64,000 nucleotides of DNA from Marinobacter sp. F4206. Its GTDB lineage: Bacteria; Pseudomonadota; Gammaproteobacteria; Pseudomonadales; Oleiphilaceae. The notes below the pieces were generated by a model, which had not been told where the DNA came from, did not search any database, and worked only from the letters and a program-made list of their open reading frames with translations. Made by a program: the position numbers and the translations under genes. Below, in pieces: positions 51,424-59,498 of the stretch. Within the stretch, counting starts at the first letter, position 1. The number at the start of each line of letters is the position of its first letter. The stretch is taken from NCBI RefSeq assembly GCF_019392195.1, contig NZ_JAHXKI010000002.1, positions 682,001 to 746,000 on the forward strand, in the 5' to 3' direction.

Positions 51424-51783
51424 TCATCCGACGCCGAGGTGCGTGATTAACTCATCGCAGCTGCAGTCGATGATACTGACGTTACGAAACCCCATATGCT
51501 CCAGGGCCGCCGCAGCCAGAGCTGCACGACCACCTGTGGCGCAGTGCACGAGGATGGTCCGGTCCGGATCCGTGGTCTGATCAGTGATTTTCATCTCGAG
51601 CACACCCCGGGGAATATTGATCGTGCCGGCCGGGCGCTTCTCGGCCACTTCCCCGGGTTCACGCACGTCAATCACCAGGGCATCACTGTTTTCGGAGAGC
51701 AGCTCTTTGGCCGCCTGGGGCGTCAGGCAATGCAGGGATGACTTGGTTTCTGAGACGATTTCCTGCAGGGTTTTCAAACTCAT
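51424..51783 (-). CDS. Single-domain rhodanese
   Basis: A 119-aa sulfurtransferase-like protein. After a 25-residue helical lead, it has ALVIDVREPGEVAEKRPAGTINIPRGVLEM and the active-site loop VHCATGGRAALAAAALEHMGF with the catalytic Cys and a six-residue CATGGR loop, as in thiosulfate or persulfide-handling rhodaneses. A C-terminal CSCDELI adds two Cys that could form a metal or redox site. It is divergent from the DUF6635 gene and convergent with the patatin gene. Confidence 0.92.
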   Translation of the reverse strand: MSLKTLQEIVSETKSSLHCLTPQAAKELLSENSDALVIDVREPGEVAEKRPAGTINIPRGVLEMKITDQTTDPDRTILVHCATGGRAALAAAALEHMGFRNVSIIDCSCDELITHLGVG

Positions 51784-51863
51784 GGTGAATTACTCCGTTT
51801 TGATTGATGGCCCGACTTCCTCGATTGCGGTTTAATGCGCCAGACACTCATTTACCTGCTGAT

Positions 51864-52838
51864 ATGTCTGCCATTATGCCCATTGTCACATCGCCCGAGC
51901 AAAACGTCTCCGAAGTGGAGATCGAACAGGCAATCCGCTCAGGCATTGCGCGCTACTTCGACGACTGCCGGGCGAGGGTACCGGCGTTTATTGACCGACA
52001 TTTCCATTACCCCGGTGCCATCACCACCAACCGGAAAGCGCTGGGCTGGGACATGTTGCGAGCGCCCATCAACTTGCTGTGGGCGCCGGTATACGCCCTG
52101 GCGTGCCTGATAAAAATTCCGGCTCGCAACATTCCAGGCCTGATGTGGCTGCACAACCTCGCAGATCGTGTACCTGCGGGGCTTACCACCCGGGTACAGC
52201 AGCACATCTCAAACCTGATCCTGGTCGATCTGTTGAACAATGGCCAGGAGGATCCACTGCTGGAACGCTACCTGGTTGAGGCCCTGGAGGCGGCCTATGC
52301 CCGCCATACCCTGGATCCCGTGGACCACCAGAAGTTCAGCAAAATGATTGAGCCACTGGTCGCGGACGCTCTCGGTCAATACCGGGTGAGCCGCACCGCA
52401 TCTGCGGATATCACCAACAGCATTTCATGCACCGTGTTGGGGGCGTTTGCGTTCCAGAAGTTCACTCCGGGGGGAATCGGGCTCGGGGTGGTGCTCGCGT
52501 CCATGCTCGCAAAAACCCTGGCCGCCCGGGACTTTATCCTCGGGGAAACCATTGGCGGGTGGTACTACAGTTTCTTTCCACCCGAGCCCTCTCTGGCCAC
52601 CACGGTCAGCGTGATGGTCGCGGTCATGGCCGCACTGGCAGCCTTTGCGGCTTTATCCGGGGTTATTTTCGATCCCGTTCAGGCGGCGGTCGGTTTGCAT
52701 CGGCGGCGCCTGAACAAACTGCTGGATCACCTGCAGAGAGACGTCACCGTCAGCACCCAAAGCAGCTTCCGCCCGAAAGACCAGTTTGTGGCGCGCATTC
52801 TGGACACCTTCGATATGATCAAATCGGGCTTGAGCTAG
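51864..52838 (+). CDS. DUF6635-like membrane protein
   Basis: A 324-aa protein from ATG 51864; starts at 51807 or 51804 are possible and none has a clear ribosome site. The N-terminal part EIEQAIRSGIARYFDDCRARVPAFIDRHFHYPGAI and NRKALGWDMLRAPINLLWAPVYALACLIK fit the DUF6635 pattern (soluble helix, then RALGWD-x-LR-P-N). Membrane helices lie around 60-85 and near the end (TVSVMVAVMAALAAFAALSGVIF). The middle, LADRVPAGLTTRVQQHISNLI, is helical. Function unknown. It is convergent with the YqeY gene, 17 bases apart. Confidence 0.65.
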   Translation: MSAIMPIVTSPEQNVSEVEIEQAIRSGIARYFDDCRARVPAFIDRHFHYPGAITTNRKALGWDMLRAPINLLWAPVYALACLIKIPARNIPGLMWLHNLADRVPAGLTTRVQQHISNLILVDLLNNGQEDPLLERYLVEALEAAYARHTLDPVDHQKFSKMIEPLVADALGQYRVSRTASADITNSISCTVLGAFAFQKFTPGGIGLGVVLASMLAKTLAARDFILGETIGGWYYSFFPPEPSLATTVSVMVAVMAALAAFAALSGVIFDPVQAAVGLHRRRLNKLLDHLQRDVTVSTQSSFRPKDQFVARILDTFDMIKSGLS

Positions 52839-52855
52839 CCTGCGCTGGCTCTTAC

Positions 52856-53311
52856 TTAGCCCGCCAGCGCCGCTTTCACCTTCTTGCTCAGATGGCCCAT
52901 ATCAACCCGACCAGTCACCTGGGGGCGCAGCTCGTTCATCACGCGCCCCATGTCCTGCATGCCCTGGGCGTCGGTTGAGCTGATGGCCATGCGGATCAGG
53001 GCGTCGAGGTCATCCTCGGTCAGCGCAGCCGGCATGAATTCCTCGATAATCACCATCTCCGCCCGTTCCTTATCCGCGAGTTCTTCACGGCCGGCATCAT
53101 CGTACTGACTGGCGGCATCGCGACGCTGCTTGAGCATCTTCTCCAGCACCTTCAGAACGTCCTCGTCCGACAAATCCCGGCGCTCATCAATCTCGATCTG
53201 TTTGACCGCGGCCTGGGCCATACGCAGAGTGACAAGCCGGGTTTTATCCTTGTTCCGCATCGCGTCTTTAACCGCGGCGTTCAGTTGTTCCTTGAGTGAT
53301 GCGTCCGCCAT
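52856..53311 (-). CDS. GatB/YqeY domain protein
   Basis: A 151-aa cytosolic helical protein of the YqeY family. It runs LKEQLNAAVKDAMRNKDKTRLVTLRMAQAAVKQIEIDERRDLSDEDVLKVLEKMLKQRRDAASQYDDAGREELADKERAEMVIIEEFMP and ends with the tRNA-binding-like tail (MGRVMNELRPQVTGRVDMGHLSKKVKAALAG). In most gammaproteobacteria yqeY lies between rpsU and dnaG; here it does not. It is a stand-alone relative of the GatB tail; function is not settled. It lies leftward after the terminator of the BCCT gene. Confidence 0.92.
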   Translation of the reverse strand: MADASLKEQLNAAVKDAMRNKDKTRLVTLRMAQAAVKQIEIDERRDLSDEDVLKVLEKMLKQRRDAASQYDDAGREELADKERAEMVIIEEFMPAALTEDDLDALIRMAISSTDAQGMQDMGRVMNELRPQVTGRVDMGHLSKKVKAALAG

Positions 53312-53376
53312 GGCCGAGCTCCTGTTCGTGAGTTAAAGGGACTGACTTCGCAGTGTGCGAGGCGGTAGATTTAACG

Positions 53377-53426
53377 GAAAACCGGAGCAGGTTCAATCGG
53401 GGAGGCGATAAACCGCTCCGGTTTTC
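53377..53426 (-). terminator. Likely terminator of the BCCT transporter gene
   Basis: On the minus strand, five bases after the stop codon: GAAAACCGGAGC ... GCTCCGGTTTTC, perfect 12-base arms around a 26-base loop. The U-run is within the second arm, so it could terminate or protect the 3' end. Confidence 0.5.
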
Positions 53427-53431
53427 GCGGA

Positions 53432-55024
53432 TCACATCTTGCCTTCGGCAACCAGCAGGCCGCGCTCGTGGTGCAGGCCTTTGAACAGGCTGTAACTCAT
53501 CACCAGCAGCACCAGGGTGAACGGGAGACCGACACTCAAGGCGCCTGCCTGCAGGGCATTCAATGCTTGTTCACCACCAACAAACAGCAGCACACCGGCA
53601 ATCGAGCCCTCGGTAACCGCCCAGAAGACACGCTGGGCTTTCGGGGCGTCAATCTTGCCACCGGAAGTGATGCTATCGATGACCAGGGAGCCCGAGTCCG
53701 AAGACGTCACGAAGAACGTGAGGACCAGCGTAATACCAATGAACGAGGTGATCCCCGAGAGCGAAATGTTCTCCAGTGCCTGGAACATCGCCAGGGACAC
53801 CTCGGTCAGTCCCTCGGACGCCAACACCCCGACATCGTTGCGGACCTGGTCCAGCGCACTGCCGCCAAACGCACTCATCCAGAAAACGGTAATAATCGTG
53901 GGAATGATCAGAACCGCGGTGACAAATTCGCGCACCGTGCGGCCCCTGGATACGCGTGCGATAAACATGCCCACGAACGGCGACCAGGAAATCCACCATG
54001 CCCAATAGAACACCGTCCAGCCGTGGAACCAGGTGGTATCTTCCTCGCGCCCGAACGGATTACTCAACGCCCCCATGTTGGAGGCATAGGAAACCGTGGT
54101 GTCCCAGAGCCAGTTGAAGATGGCGAGCGTGGGCCCGGCAAATATCACAAACACCAGCAGCAGACCTGCCATTACCATGTTGGCGTTACTCAGCAACCTC
54201 ACACCACCATGGATACCGCGGATGACGGAAAAGGTTGCGACCGCGGTTACACCCGCGATTACGCCTATCTGAGCGCTGAGGCCGCCCTCGATATCGAACA
54301 GGTAGGACAGCCCGGATGCGGCCTGCTGGGCCCCGAAGCCGAGCGAGGTGGCAAGCCCGAAGATGGTCGCCAGAACGGCCACGGTATCAATGACATTGCC
54401 GGGCCAGCCCCACACCTTGTCACCCAGGATGGGGAAAAACGCGGAGCGGATGGTTAACGGCAGGCCCTTGTTGTAGGCGAAAAACGACAACGACAGGCCA
54501 ACAATGGCATAGATCGCCCAGGGGTGCAGACCCCAGTGATACATCGTCGCCCCCATCGCCAGACGGGCGCCTTCAGTGGTGTTCGGTTCCACCCCCAGGG
54601 GCGTGCCATACCAGTCAGTGTAATAGGCAACGGGCTCGGCAACCGACCAGAACATCAGCCCCGTGCCCATGCCGGCCGCAAACAGCATGGCAAACCAGGA
54701 CATCATGGAAAACTCGGGTTTGGCGTCTACCCCGCCAATTCGAATCTTGCCCACCGGCATGAAAATCAGCGCCAGGCAGAAGAGAACAAACAGGTTTGCA
54801 CTGAGGAGGAAGCCCCAGTCAAAGATAGCGATCGCACCGTTCTTGGCGCTATCAAGGAGCTCTTTCGCTCCGGACGGGAAAATCAGCGTTGCCACGACAA
54901 ACGCGACGATCAGCAGCGCCGTTAACGGAAACACGATGTTGTGGATATCGAAACCGAACTTGGCGATATTGTCCTGCCCCGCCACGTAGTCGGTCTGATA
55001 ATCATCTATAGCGACGTCACCCAA
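53432..55024 (-). CDS. BCCT-family (betaine/carnitine/choline) transporter
   Basis: A 530-aa carrier with 12 helices. The start is TTG 55024 with GAGGAG eight bases upstream; the frame is open further back, but no better start is seen. Family marks: FAAGMGTGLMFWSVAEPVAYY (helix 3 substrate region), YHWGLHPWAIYAIVGLSLSFFAYNKG, WTVFYWAWWISWSPFVGMFIARVSRGRTVREF (helix 8 signature) and TSSDSGSLVIDSI. It takes up compatible solutes such as glycine betaine with Na+. It is divergent from the GST gene over 239 bases containing a perfect dyad. Confidence 0.93.
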   Translation of the reverse strand: MGDVAIDDYQTDYVAGQDNIAKFGFDIHNIVFPLTALLIVAFVVATLIFPSGAKELLDSAKNGAIAIFDWGFLLSANLFVLFCLALIFMPVGKIRIGGVDAKPEFSMMSWFAMLFAAGMGTGLMFWSVAEPVAYYTDWYGTPLGVEPNTTEGARLAMGATMYHWGLHPWAIYAIVGLSLSFFAYNKGLPLTIRSAFFPILGDKVWGWPGNVIDTVAVLATIFGLATSLGFGAQQAASGLSYLFDIEGGLSAQIGVIAGVTAVATFSVIRGIHGGVRLLSNANMVMAGLLLVFVIFAGPTLAIFNWLWDTTVSYASNMGALSNPFGREEDTTWFHGWTVFYWAWWISWSPFVGMFIARVSRGRTVREFVTAVLIIPTIITVFWMSAFGGSALDQVRNDVGVLASEGLTEVSLAMFQALENISLSGITSFIGITLVLTFFVTSSDSGSLVIDSITSGGKIDAPKAQRVFWAVTEGSIAGVLLFVGGEQALNALQAGALSVGLPFTLVLLVMSYSLFKGLHHERGLLVAEGKM

Positions 55025-55167
55025 TGTGAAGTCTCCTCGGCCGCATGGTCTCGCAGCCTGTTTGAAAGTGAACCTCCCTAAAATCACCCTAATATTTTGA
55101 CCTCTAAGAATCAAACACCCCCTCCGACCCGGAACAGTCGATGGGTGGATCACCTGAAATACCCCAA

Positions 55168-55189
55168 TTCTGTGTCAGAAAACACAGAA
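55168..55189. promoter_or_regulatory. Perfect dyad between BCCT and GST genes
   Basis: TTCTGTGT-N6-ACACAGAA, eight-base arms without mismatch, about 145 bases from the BCCT start and 75 from the GST start. A regulator site is likely; no regulator gene is adjacent, so its protein is unknown. Confidence 0.5.
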
Positions 55190-55263
55190 GTAGTGAACCA
55201 AAACGGCATTTGCAGACTACTCTGCTAACCTGCCCAATCTTTTGATGCGAATGGAGTTTCTGC

Positions 55264-55932
55264 ATGATTACAGTTCATCACCTGAACAATTCCCGCTCAC
55301 AGCGCGTTCTCTGGATGCTGGAGGAGCTGGGCGTGCCCTACGAGATCCAGCGTTACGAACGTGATCCCCAAACCATGCTGGCGCCGGAAAGCCTCAAAAA
55401 GGTACACCCACTGGGTAAATCCCCGGTGATCACGGATGGCGATCTGACCGTAGCCGAATCCGGCGCGATCATCGAGTACCTTGCCCACACCTATGGCAAC
55501 GACACCATGCTGCCGGAAGCCGGGGGCCAGGCGTGGCTGGATTACACCTACTGGCTGCATTACGCCGAGGGCTCCCTGATGCCCCCGCTGGTAATGCGCC
55601 TGGTGTTCGAGAAGGTAAAAACCAGCCCAATGCCGTTTTTTATCAAGCCGGTGGCAAAAGGCATCTCAGACAAAACCAATGAAATGTTCATCGGCCCGAT
55701 GATCAAGACCCACCTCGACTTTGTCGAAGATCACCTGTCGAAAAATACCTGGTTTCTCGGGGATAACCTCAGCGCGGCCGATATCCAGATGAGCTTTCCG
55801 CTGGAAGCCTCCGTGGCGCGGGGCATCGTCGGCAAAGACCGGCCTCATATCACCGCCTGGGTGGATCGGGTGCATGCGAGACCTGCCTACCAAAGGGGCC
55901 TTGAGAAAGGCGGGGAGTATGATTTCGCCTGA
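55264..55932 (+). CDS. Glutathione S-transferase
   Basis: A 222-aa GST. The N-terminal thioredoxin-like domain MITVHHLNNSRSQRVLWMLEELGVPYEIQRYERDP holds the Ser/Asn glutathione region; VHPLGKSPVITDGDLTVAESGAIIEYLAHTYG holds the cis-Pro and the glutathione carboxylate-binding ESGAI. The all-helical C-terminal domain ends with DNLSAADIQMSFPLEASVARG. The Arg-rich start is typical of the beta/theta-like bacterial GSTs. The NUDIX gene overlaps its last 14 bases, so the two are translated together. Confidence 0.93.
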   Translation: MITVHHLNNSRSQRVLWMLEELGVPYEIQRYERDPQTMLAPESLKKVHPLGKSPVITDGDLTVAESGAIIEYLAHTYGNDTMLPEAGGQAWLDYTYWLHYAEGSLMPPLVMRLVFEKVKTSPMPFFIKPVAKGISDKTNEMFIGPMIKTHLDFVEDHLSKNTWFLGDNLSAADIQMSFPLEASVARGIVGKDRPHITAWVDRVHARPAYQRGLEKGGEYDFA

Positions 55933-56530
55933 ATCCTTGAGACCCAGCCGTTGGGCGCAATCCTTGCGCCCACGCAAATTACCGTTCCGGCGTCGCCTGA
56001 CCCGGGCCTCCGTGGCTTTGATCTACCGACACACTGAAGACGGTGGCACGGAGCTGCTGTTCATCCAGCGCGCCCGCCGCGAAGGCGATCCCTGGTCCGG
56101 GGACATGGCTTTTCCCGGAGGGCGCATGGAACCGGGTGATGCCACACCCCGGGCGACTGCAGAACGGGAAACCCTCGAAGAAACCGGCGTCGACCTGATC
56201 CGCCATGGCCACTTTCGGGCCCGGCTGTCTGACCTGGTTACCCGCCACCACAGCCGCTGGCGACCGATGGTGGTCACGCCCTACGTGTATGAATGGCCGG
56301 GAACACAGCCCGTAAACCTGAACCATGAAGTCGAGCAGGTAGTGTGGGTTCCCCTCGCTTACCTTGCAGCCAAAGAGAACCAGAGCAGGCTTCCCTGGCG
56401 CACGCCTCTGGGCACCTTGAACATGCCCTGTTGCCGATATGAGGGGTACTGCATCTGGGGGCTGAGCTACAGCATGCTGCAGGAGCTGCTGGCGCTGGAC
56501 CTTGGGCCCAACGCAGTAACCATGCCCTGA
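55919..56530 (+). CDS. NUDIX hydrolase, CoA-pyrophosphatase-like
   Basis: A 203-aa NUDIX enzyme from ATG 55919, where GGGGAG lies just upstream. A NUDIX box is seen as GGRMEPGDATPRATAERETLEETGVD (G-x5-E-x7-RE-x2-EE-x-G pattern). The preceding MAFPGGRMEPGD and the following HFRARLSDLVTRHHSRWRPMVVTPYVYEW, with VWVPLAYLA, match the CoA-diphosphatase (YeaB/NudL) group. It hydrolyses nucleoside diphosphate-linked compounds; substrate preference is inferred. Coupled to the GST gene by a 14-base overlap. Confidence 0.9.
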   Translation: MISPESLRPSRWAQSLRPRKLPFRRRLTRASVALIYRHTEDGGTELLFIQRARREGDPWSGDMAFPGGRMEPGDATPRATAERETLEETGVDLIRHGHFRARLSDLVTRHHSRWRPMVVTPYVYEWPGTQPVNLNHEVEQVVWVPLAYLAAKENQSRLPWRTPLGTLNMPCCRYEGYCIWGLSYSMLQELLALDLGPNAVTMP

Positions 56531-56730
56531 CAAGAGTGAAAGGAACCAGATTATCTTCCCGCACTGATTGGAATTCCTCTGTCTCATGAACTTAACTCGT
56601 AAATAACAAGGCCTGCTCTGACCTGCCGCCACAATCGGGGTTAACGCAGTGGGCAAAGCCATAACCGGCACCACCCCATGCACCTTCGGGCCGGTGCCCA
56701 CGGCGTTCACCAACCCAAAGCAGCAGCCAC

Positions 56731-58164
56731 GTGAGACTGACAAGAAAGGGCATGATCGGAATCCTGGTAACCAGCTTCTATGTCATGGGTATCATCATGG
56801 CCATGCACGCTGCCCTGACGACACGCACGTCCACGGGGGCCGTGGCCTGGACCGTGTCTCTGGTCACCATGCCCTTTGTCGCCGTCCCGGCTTACGCGGT
56901 ATTCGGCAGAAATCAGTTTGAGGGCATGGCGGAGGCCTTCGAGGAACGGGCCGATGAAGTCGACCATGTTCTCGACGGGTACGGCCAGGAACTGGCGCCG
57001 TGGAGGGTCCCCACGAGTCAGGCGCCGTCCTGGTATAACGCCGTAATCCGGCTCGCAGAATTTAGCCTGGTCAAAGGCAATGCCGTGGAATTGCTGGTCG
57101 ATGGTGAGGCGACCTTCGACAGCATCCTTGAGGGCATCGCTGGCGCAGAACGCTATGTCCTGTTCCAGTTTTACATGATCCACGACGACGGTCTGGGAAG
57201 ACGGGTCAAGGACGCCCTGGCGGAGCGTGCTCGTGCGGGCGTGAAGGTTATGGTGCTGTATGATGAGGTCGGCAGTTCCGGTTTGCCTGACGAATACCTG
57301 GCCGACATGCGCGCCGCCGGTATCAAGGTCAGCTCCTTCAAGCCCAATCAGGGCTGGCGAAACCGGTTCCAGCTCAACTTCCGCAATCACAGGAAAATGG
57401 TGGTGGTCGATGGCCGCGAGGCCTGGGTGGGCGGTCACAACGTGGGTGATGAATACCTGGGACTCGACCCGGATTTAAGCCCCTGGCGCGACACCCACGT
57501 GAAGATTACCGGGCCCGCCGCGACCCAGGTTCAACTGACCATCCTCTCTGACTGGTACTGGGCAACCCGGGAGATCCCGGATCTGGAGTGGGCACCGACA
57601 CCGGCCCCCGACGCCGATCAGCAGGTGATGATATTCCCCACTGCGCCCACCGGCCATCTGGAAAAGGCCAGCCTGTTTTTTGTCTCTGCACTCAGCGCCG
57701 CCCGCGAGCGCATCTGGCTGTCCGCGCCCTACTTTGTTCCCGATGAGGCGGTCATGAAAGCGCTCCAGCTGGCCGCCCTGCGCGGCGTCGACGTGCGGAT
57801 CATCACCACCGGAAAGGGCGACAGCCTGCCCGTGTACCTGGCAGCCTTCCATTACATCGAGGAACTGCGCGGGCTCGGCATTCGCTTTTACGCCTATCGG
57901 CCCGGCTTGCTTCACGAAAAGGTCATGCTGATCGACGATCACGTCTCCAGCGTCGGCACGCACAATTTTGACAACCGCTCCTTCCGCCTCAACTTCGAGG
58001 TGGCCGCGGTGATCGTCGATGAGGAATTCGCCACCCAGATGGAAGCCATGTTTGAACGGGACTTCGACCACGCAGAGCCGATCGATCCCGACAGCCTGGA
58101 AGATCGCCCGCTCTGGTGGCGGTTGGGTGTAAAGTTGTCGAGGCTGGCGTCGCCTGTGCTGTAG
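56731..58164 (+). CDS. cls: Cardiolipin synthase (PLD superfamily)
   Basis: A 477-aa PLD-family phosphatidyltransferase. Two N-terminal membrane helices (MIGILVTSFYVMGIIMAMHA; TGAVAWTVSLVTMPFVAVPAYAVFG) are followed by the two HKD motifs: NHRKMVVVDGREAWVGGHN (near 215) and LHEKVMLIDDHVSSVGTHNFDNRS (near 390). It joins two phosphatidylglycerol molecules (or PG and PE) into cardiolipin at the inner membrane. The GTG at 56731 begins a basic leader; ATG 56752 is an alternative. It is not coupled to neighbours. The GTG and HKD order agree with bacterial ClsA-type enzymes. Confidence 0.92.
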   Translation: MRLTRKGMIGILVTSFYVMGIIMAMHAALTTRTSTGAVAWTVSLVTMPFVAVPAYAVFGRNQFEGMAEAFEERADEVDHVLDGYGQELAPWRVPTSQAPSWYNAVIRLAEFSLVKGNAVELLVDGEATFDSILEGIAGAERYVLFQFYMIHDDGLGRRVKDALAERARAGVKVMVLYDEVGSSGLPDEYLADMRAAGIKVSSFKPNQGWRNRFQLNFRNHRKMVVVDGREAWVGGHNVGDEYLGLDPDLSPWRDTHVKITGPAATQVQLTILSDWYWATREIPDLEWAPTPAPDADQQVMIFPTAPTGHLEKASLFFVSALSAARERIWLSAPYFVPDEAVMKALQLAALRGVDVRIITTGKGDSLPVYLAAFHYIEELRGLGIRFYAYRPGLLHEKVMLIDDHVSSVGTHNFDNRSFRLNFEVAAVIVDEEFATQMEAMFERDFDHAEPIDPDSLEDRPLWWRLGVKLSRLASPVL

Positions 58165-58197
58165 GGGAATAACCCCAGATCACCGTGCCAGAGCCTG

Positions 58198-58638
58198 TCA
58201 GGCTACGTAGGCCTGGCCCTGCTCGAAGCGGTTTCGCACCCAGGCAATGCCAAAATTATGGTTACTATGCCCTCCCCGCGCTTTCGTGATGACCGGGCCC
58301 GGATTGCCGTAGCGGCCCTGGCGAAAGAGCTGATTCTGCTCTTCGTAGGTGCGGGTTCCGGAAATGATTTTCACATTCACACCCTGACTTAATGCGCGAG
58401 TCATAAACCCACGAGCTTCCCGTTGCGCCCGGATAGACAGAGAGGCAATCTGCTGCTCTGTGCGCCGGTCAAACGTGCCCAGTTCGTCCTTCAGGTTTTC
58501 GTATTCGGCATCGAGGGCGGTAGCGGCTGCCTCGGAAATGCGGCCCCATAACCCGTCCAACGCACCGCGGTAAAAACCCTCTGACTTCAGCAGACGTTGA
58601 AAAAACAGCACATCCTCGCCAAACAATCGGTCGCTCAC
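58198..58638 (-). pseudogene. Truncated M15-family peptidoglycan peptidase (CwlK-like)
   Basis: A 146-aa frame. The start has a peptidoglycan-binding-like helix pair (LFFQRLLKSEGFYRGALDGLWGRISEAAATALD). The peptidase part begins RGFMTRALSQGVNVKIISGTRTYEEQNQLFRQGRYG and reaches GGHSNHNFGIAW, where intact enzymes continue with a zinc-binding Asp and, later, His. Here it turns to VRNRFEQGQAYVA and stops. Without the second and third zinc ligands it cannot act as a peptidase. Intact relatives run about 100 residues longer. The end abuts the cardiolipin synthase gene, 33 bases away. Confidence 0.65.
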
Positions 58639-58802
58639 CCTGAACCTCCGGAGTGATCAGCGCAGTAACAACAATGCCCGACCACGGGTTCCCACTTTCT
58701 CTGGGCTCCACGACTTCAGAATAGATCATTGCTCAGTTTTGTTGACGGATCGCCCCACGGAGGCCTGAATAAGAGATACATCACTGTGCGGAGGAAACAG
58801 GC

Positions 58803-58988
58803 ATGAAATGGATCATATTGATCATTATTATCGCTGGTGTGGCCTACTGGCTTAATACAGGCCGTCGCAAGAACAAAATTGAAGATCCTGATGTGAAGAC
58901 CTTCGACGAAAAGGACTACTACCTCACACCAGACGACAACGCATCCGAGGATGAGTCATCCCCTGATAAAACCAATCCCCGTCACTGA
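58803..58988 (+). CDS. Small single-pass membrane protein
   Basis: A 61-aa protein with one helix (WIILIIIIAGVAYWL) at the N-terminus and an acidic cytosolic or periplasmic tail (DPDVKTFDEKDYYLTPDDNASEDESSPDKTN). GGAGGAAACAGGC before the ATG makes a strong ribosome site. I do not recognise the family. The MOSC gene follows after 24 bases, so it probably belongs to the MOSC-phosphate transporter transcript. Confidence 0.65.
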   Translation: MKWIILIIIIAGVAYWLNTGRRKNKIEDPDVKTFDEKDYYLTPDDNASEDESSPDKTNPRH

Positions 58989-59012
58989 GCAGTGACCTGG
59001 AGAAGTAATCGC

Positions 59013-59498
59013 TTGGCTACACCACTTCAAACCTTGCTGGACACTCTTCCCCAACGCGGCCGGGTCGAGTGGATTGGTATCCGCCCCGCCCGTGGCGAGA
59101 CCATGGAAGCGCTGGACCGCGTGGCGGTCATCCCGGGCAAGGGCCTGGACGGCGATCGCTTCAAGGGCCGCGAAACCAGCAAACGGCAGGTTACTCTGAT
59201 CCAGAAAGAGCACCTGCACGCCATCGCCTCCTGCTTGCAGCGGGAGGCCATTGGCCCAGAGGTTTTCCGGCGCAACATCGTGGTCTCCGGCCTGAACCTC
59301 TTGGCCCTGAAAGGCAAAACCTTCCGGATCGGGAGTGTGGTACTGGAATACACGGGGCTCTGTCACCCCTGCAGCAAGATGGAAACCACCCTTGGGCCGG
59401 GTGGTTACAACGCCATGCGCGGGCATGGCGGTATCACGACCCGAGTGGTTGAAGAGGGTGAGCTGGCGCTTGGTGACGACGTGCAGGCCTGCCTATGA
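59013..59498 (+). CDS. MOSC-domain protein
   Basis: A 161-aa protein. TTG 59013 is preferred (GGAG 10 bases upstream); a GTG at 58992 would extend it by seven residues. The MOSC domain shows VEWIGIRPARGETMEALDRVAVIPGKGLDGDRFKG, LIQKEHLHAIASCLQREAIGPEVFRRNIVVSGLNLLAL and the conserved Cys in YTGLCHPCSKMETTLGPGGYNAMRGHGGI. MOSC proteins bind a molybdenum cofactor or carry sulfur on the Cys. The stop overlaps the start of the Na+/phosphate transporter gene by four bases (ATGA), so the two are coupled. Confidence 0.92.
   Translation: MATPLQTLLDTLPQRGRVEWIGIRPARGETMEALDRVAVIPGKGLDGDRFKGRETSKRQVTLIQKEHLHAIASCLQREAIGPEVFRRNIVVSGLNLLALKGKTFRIGSVVLEYTGLCHPCSKMETTLGPGGYNAMRGHGGITTRVVEEGELALGDDVQACL

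Noticed and set aside
53468-54457. A 329-codon open frame on the + strand
   Set aside because: Antisense to the BCCT transporter; composition (Gln, Arg, His, Gly) typical of a shadow frame.
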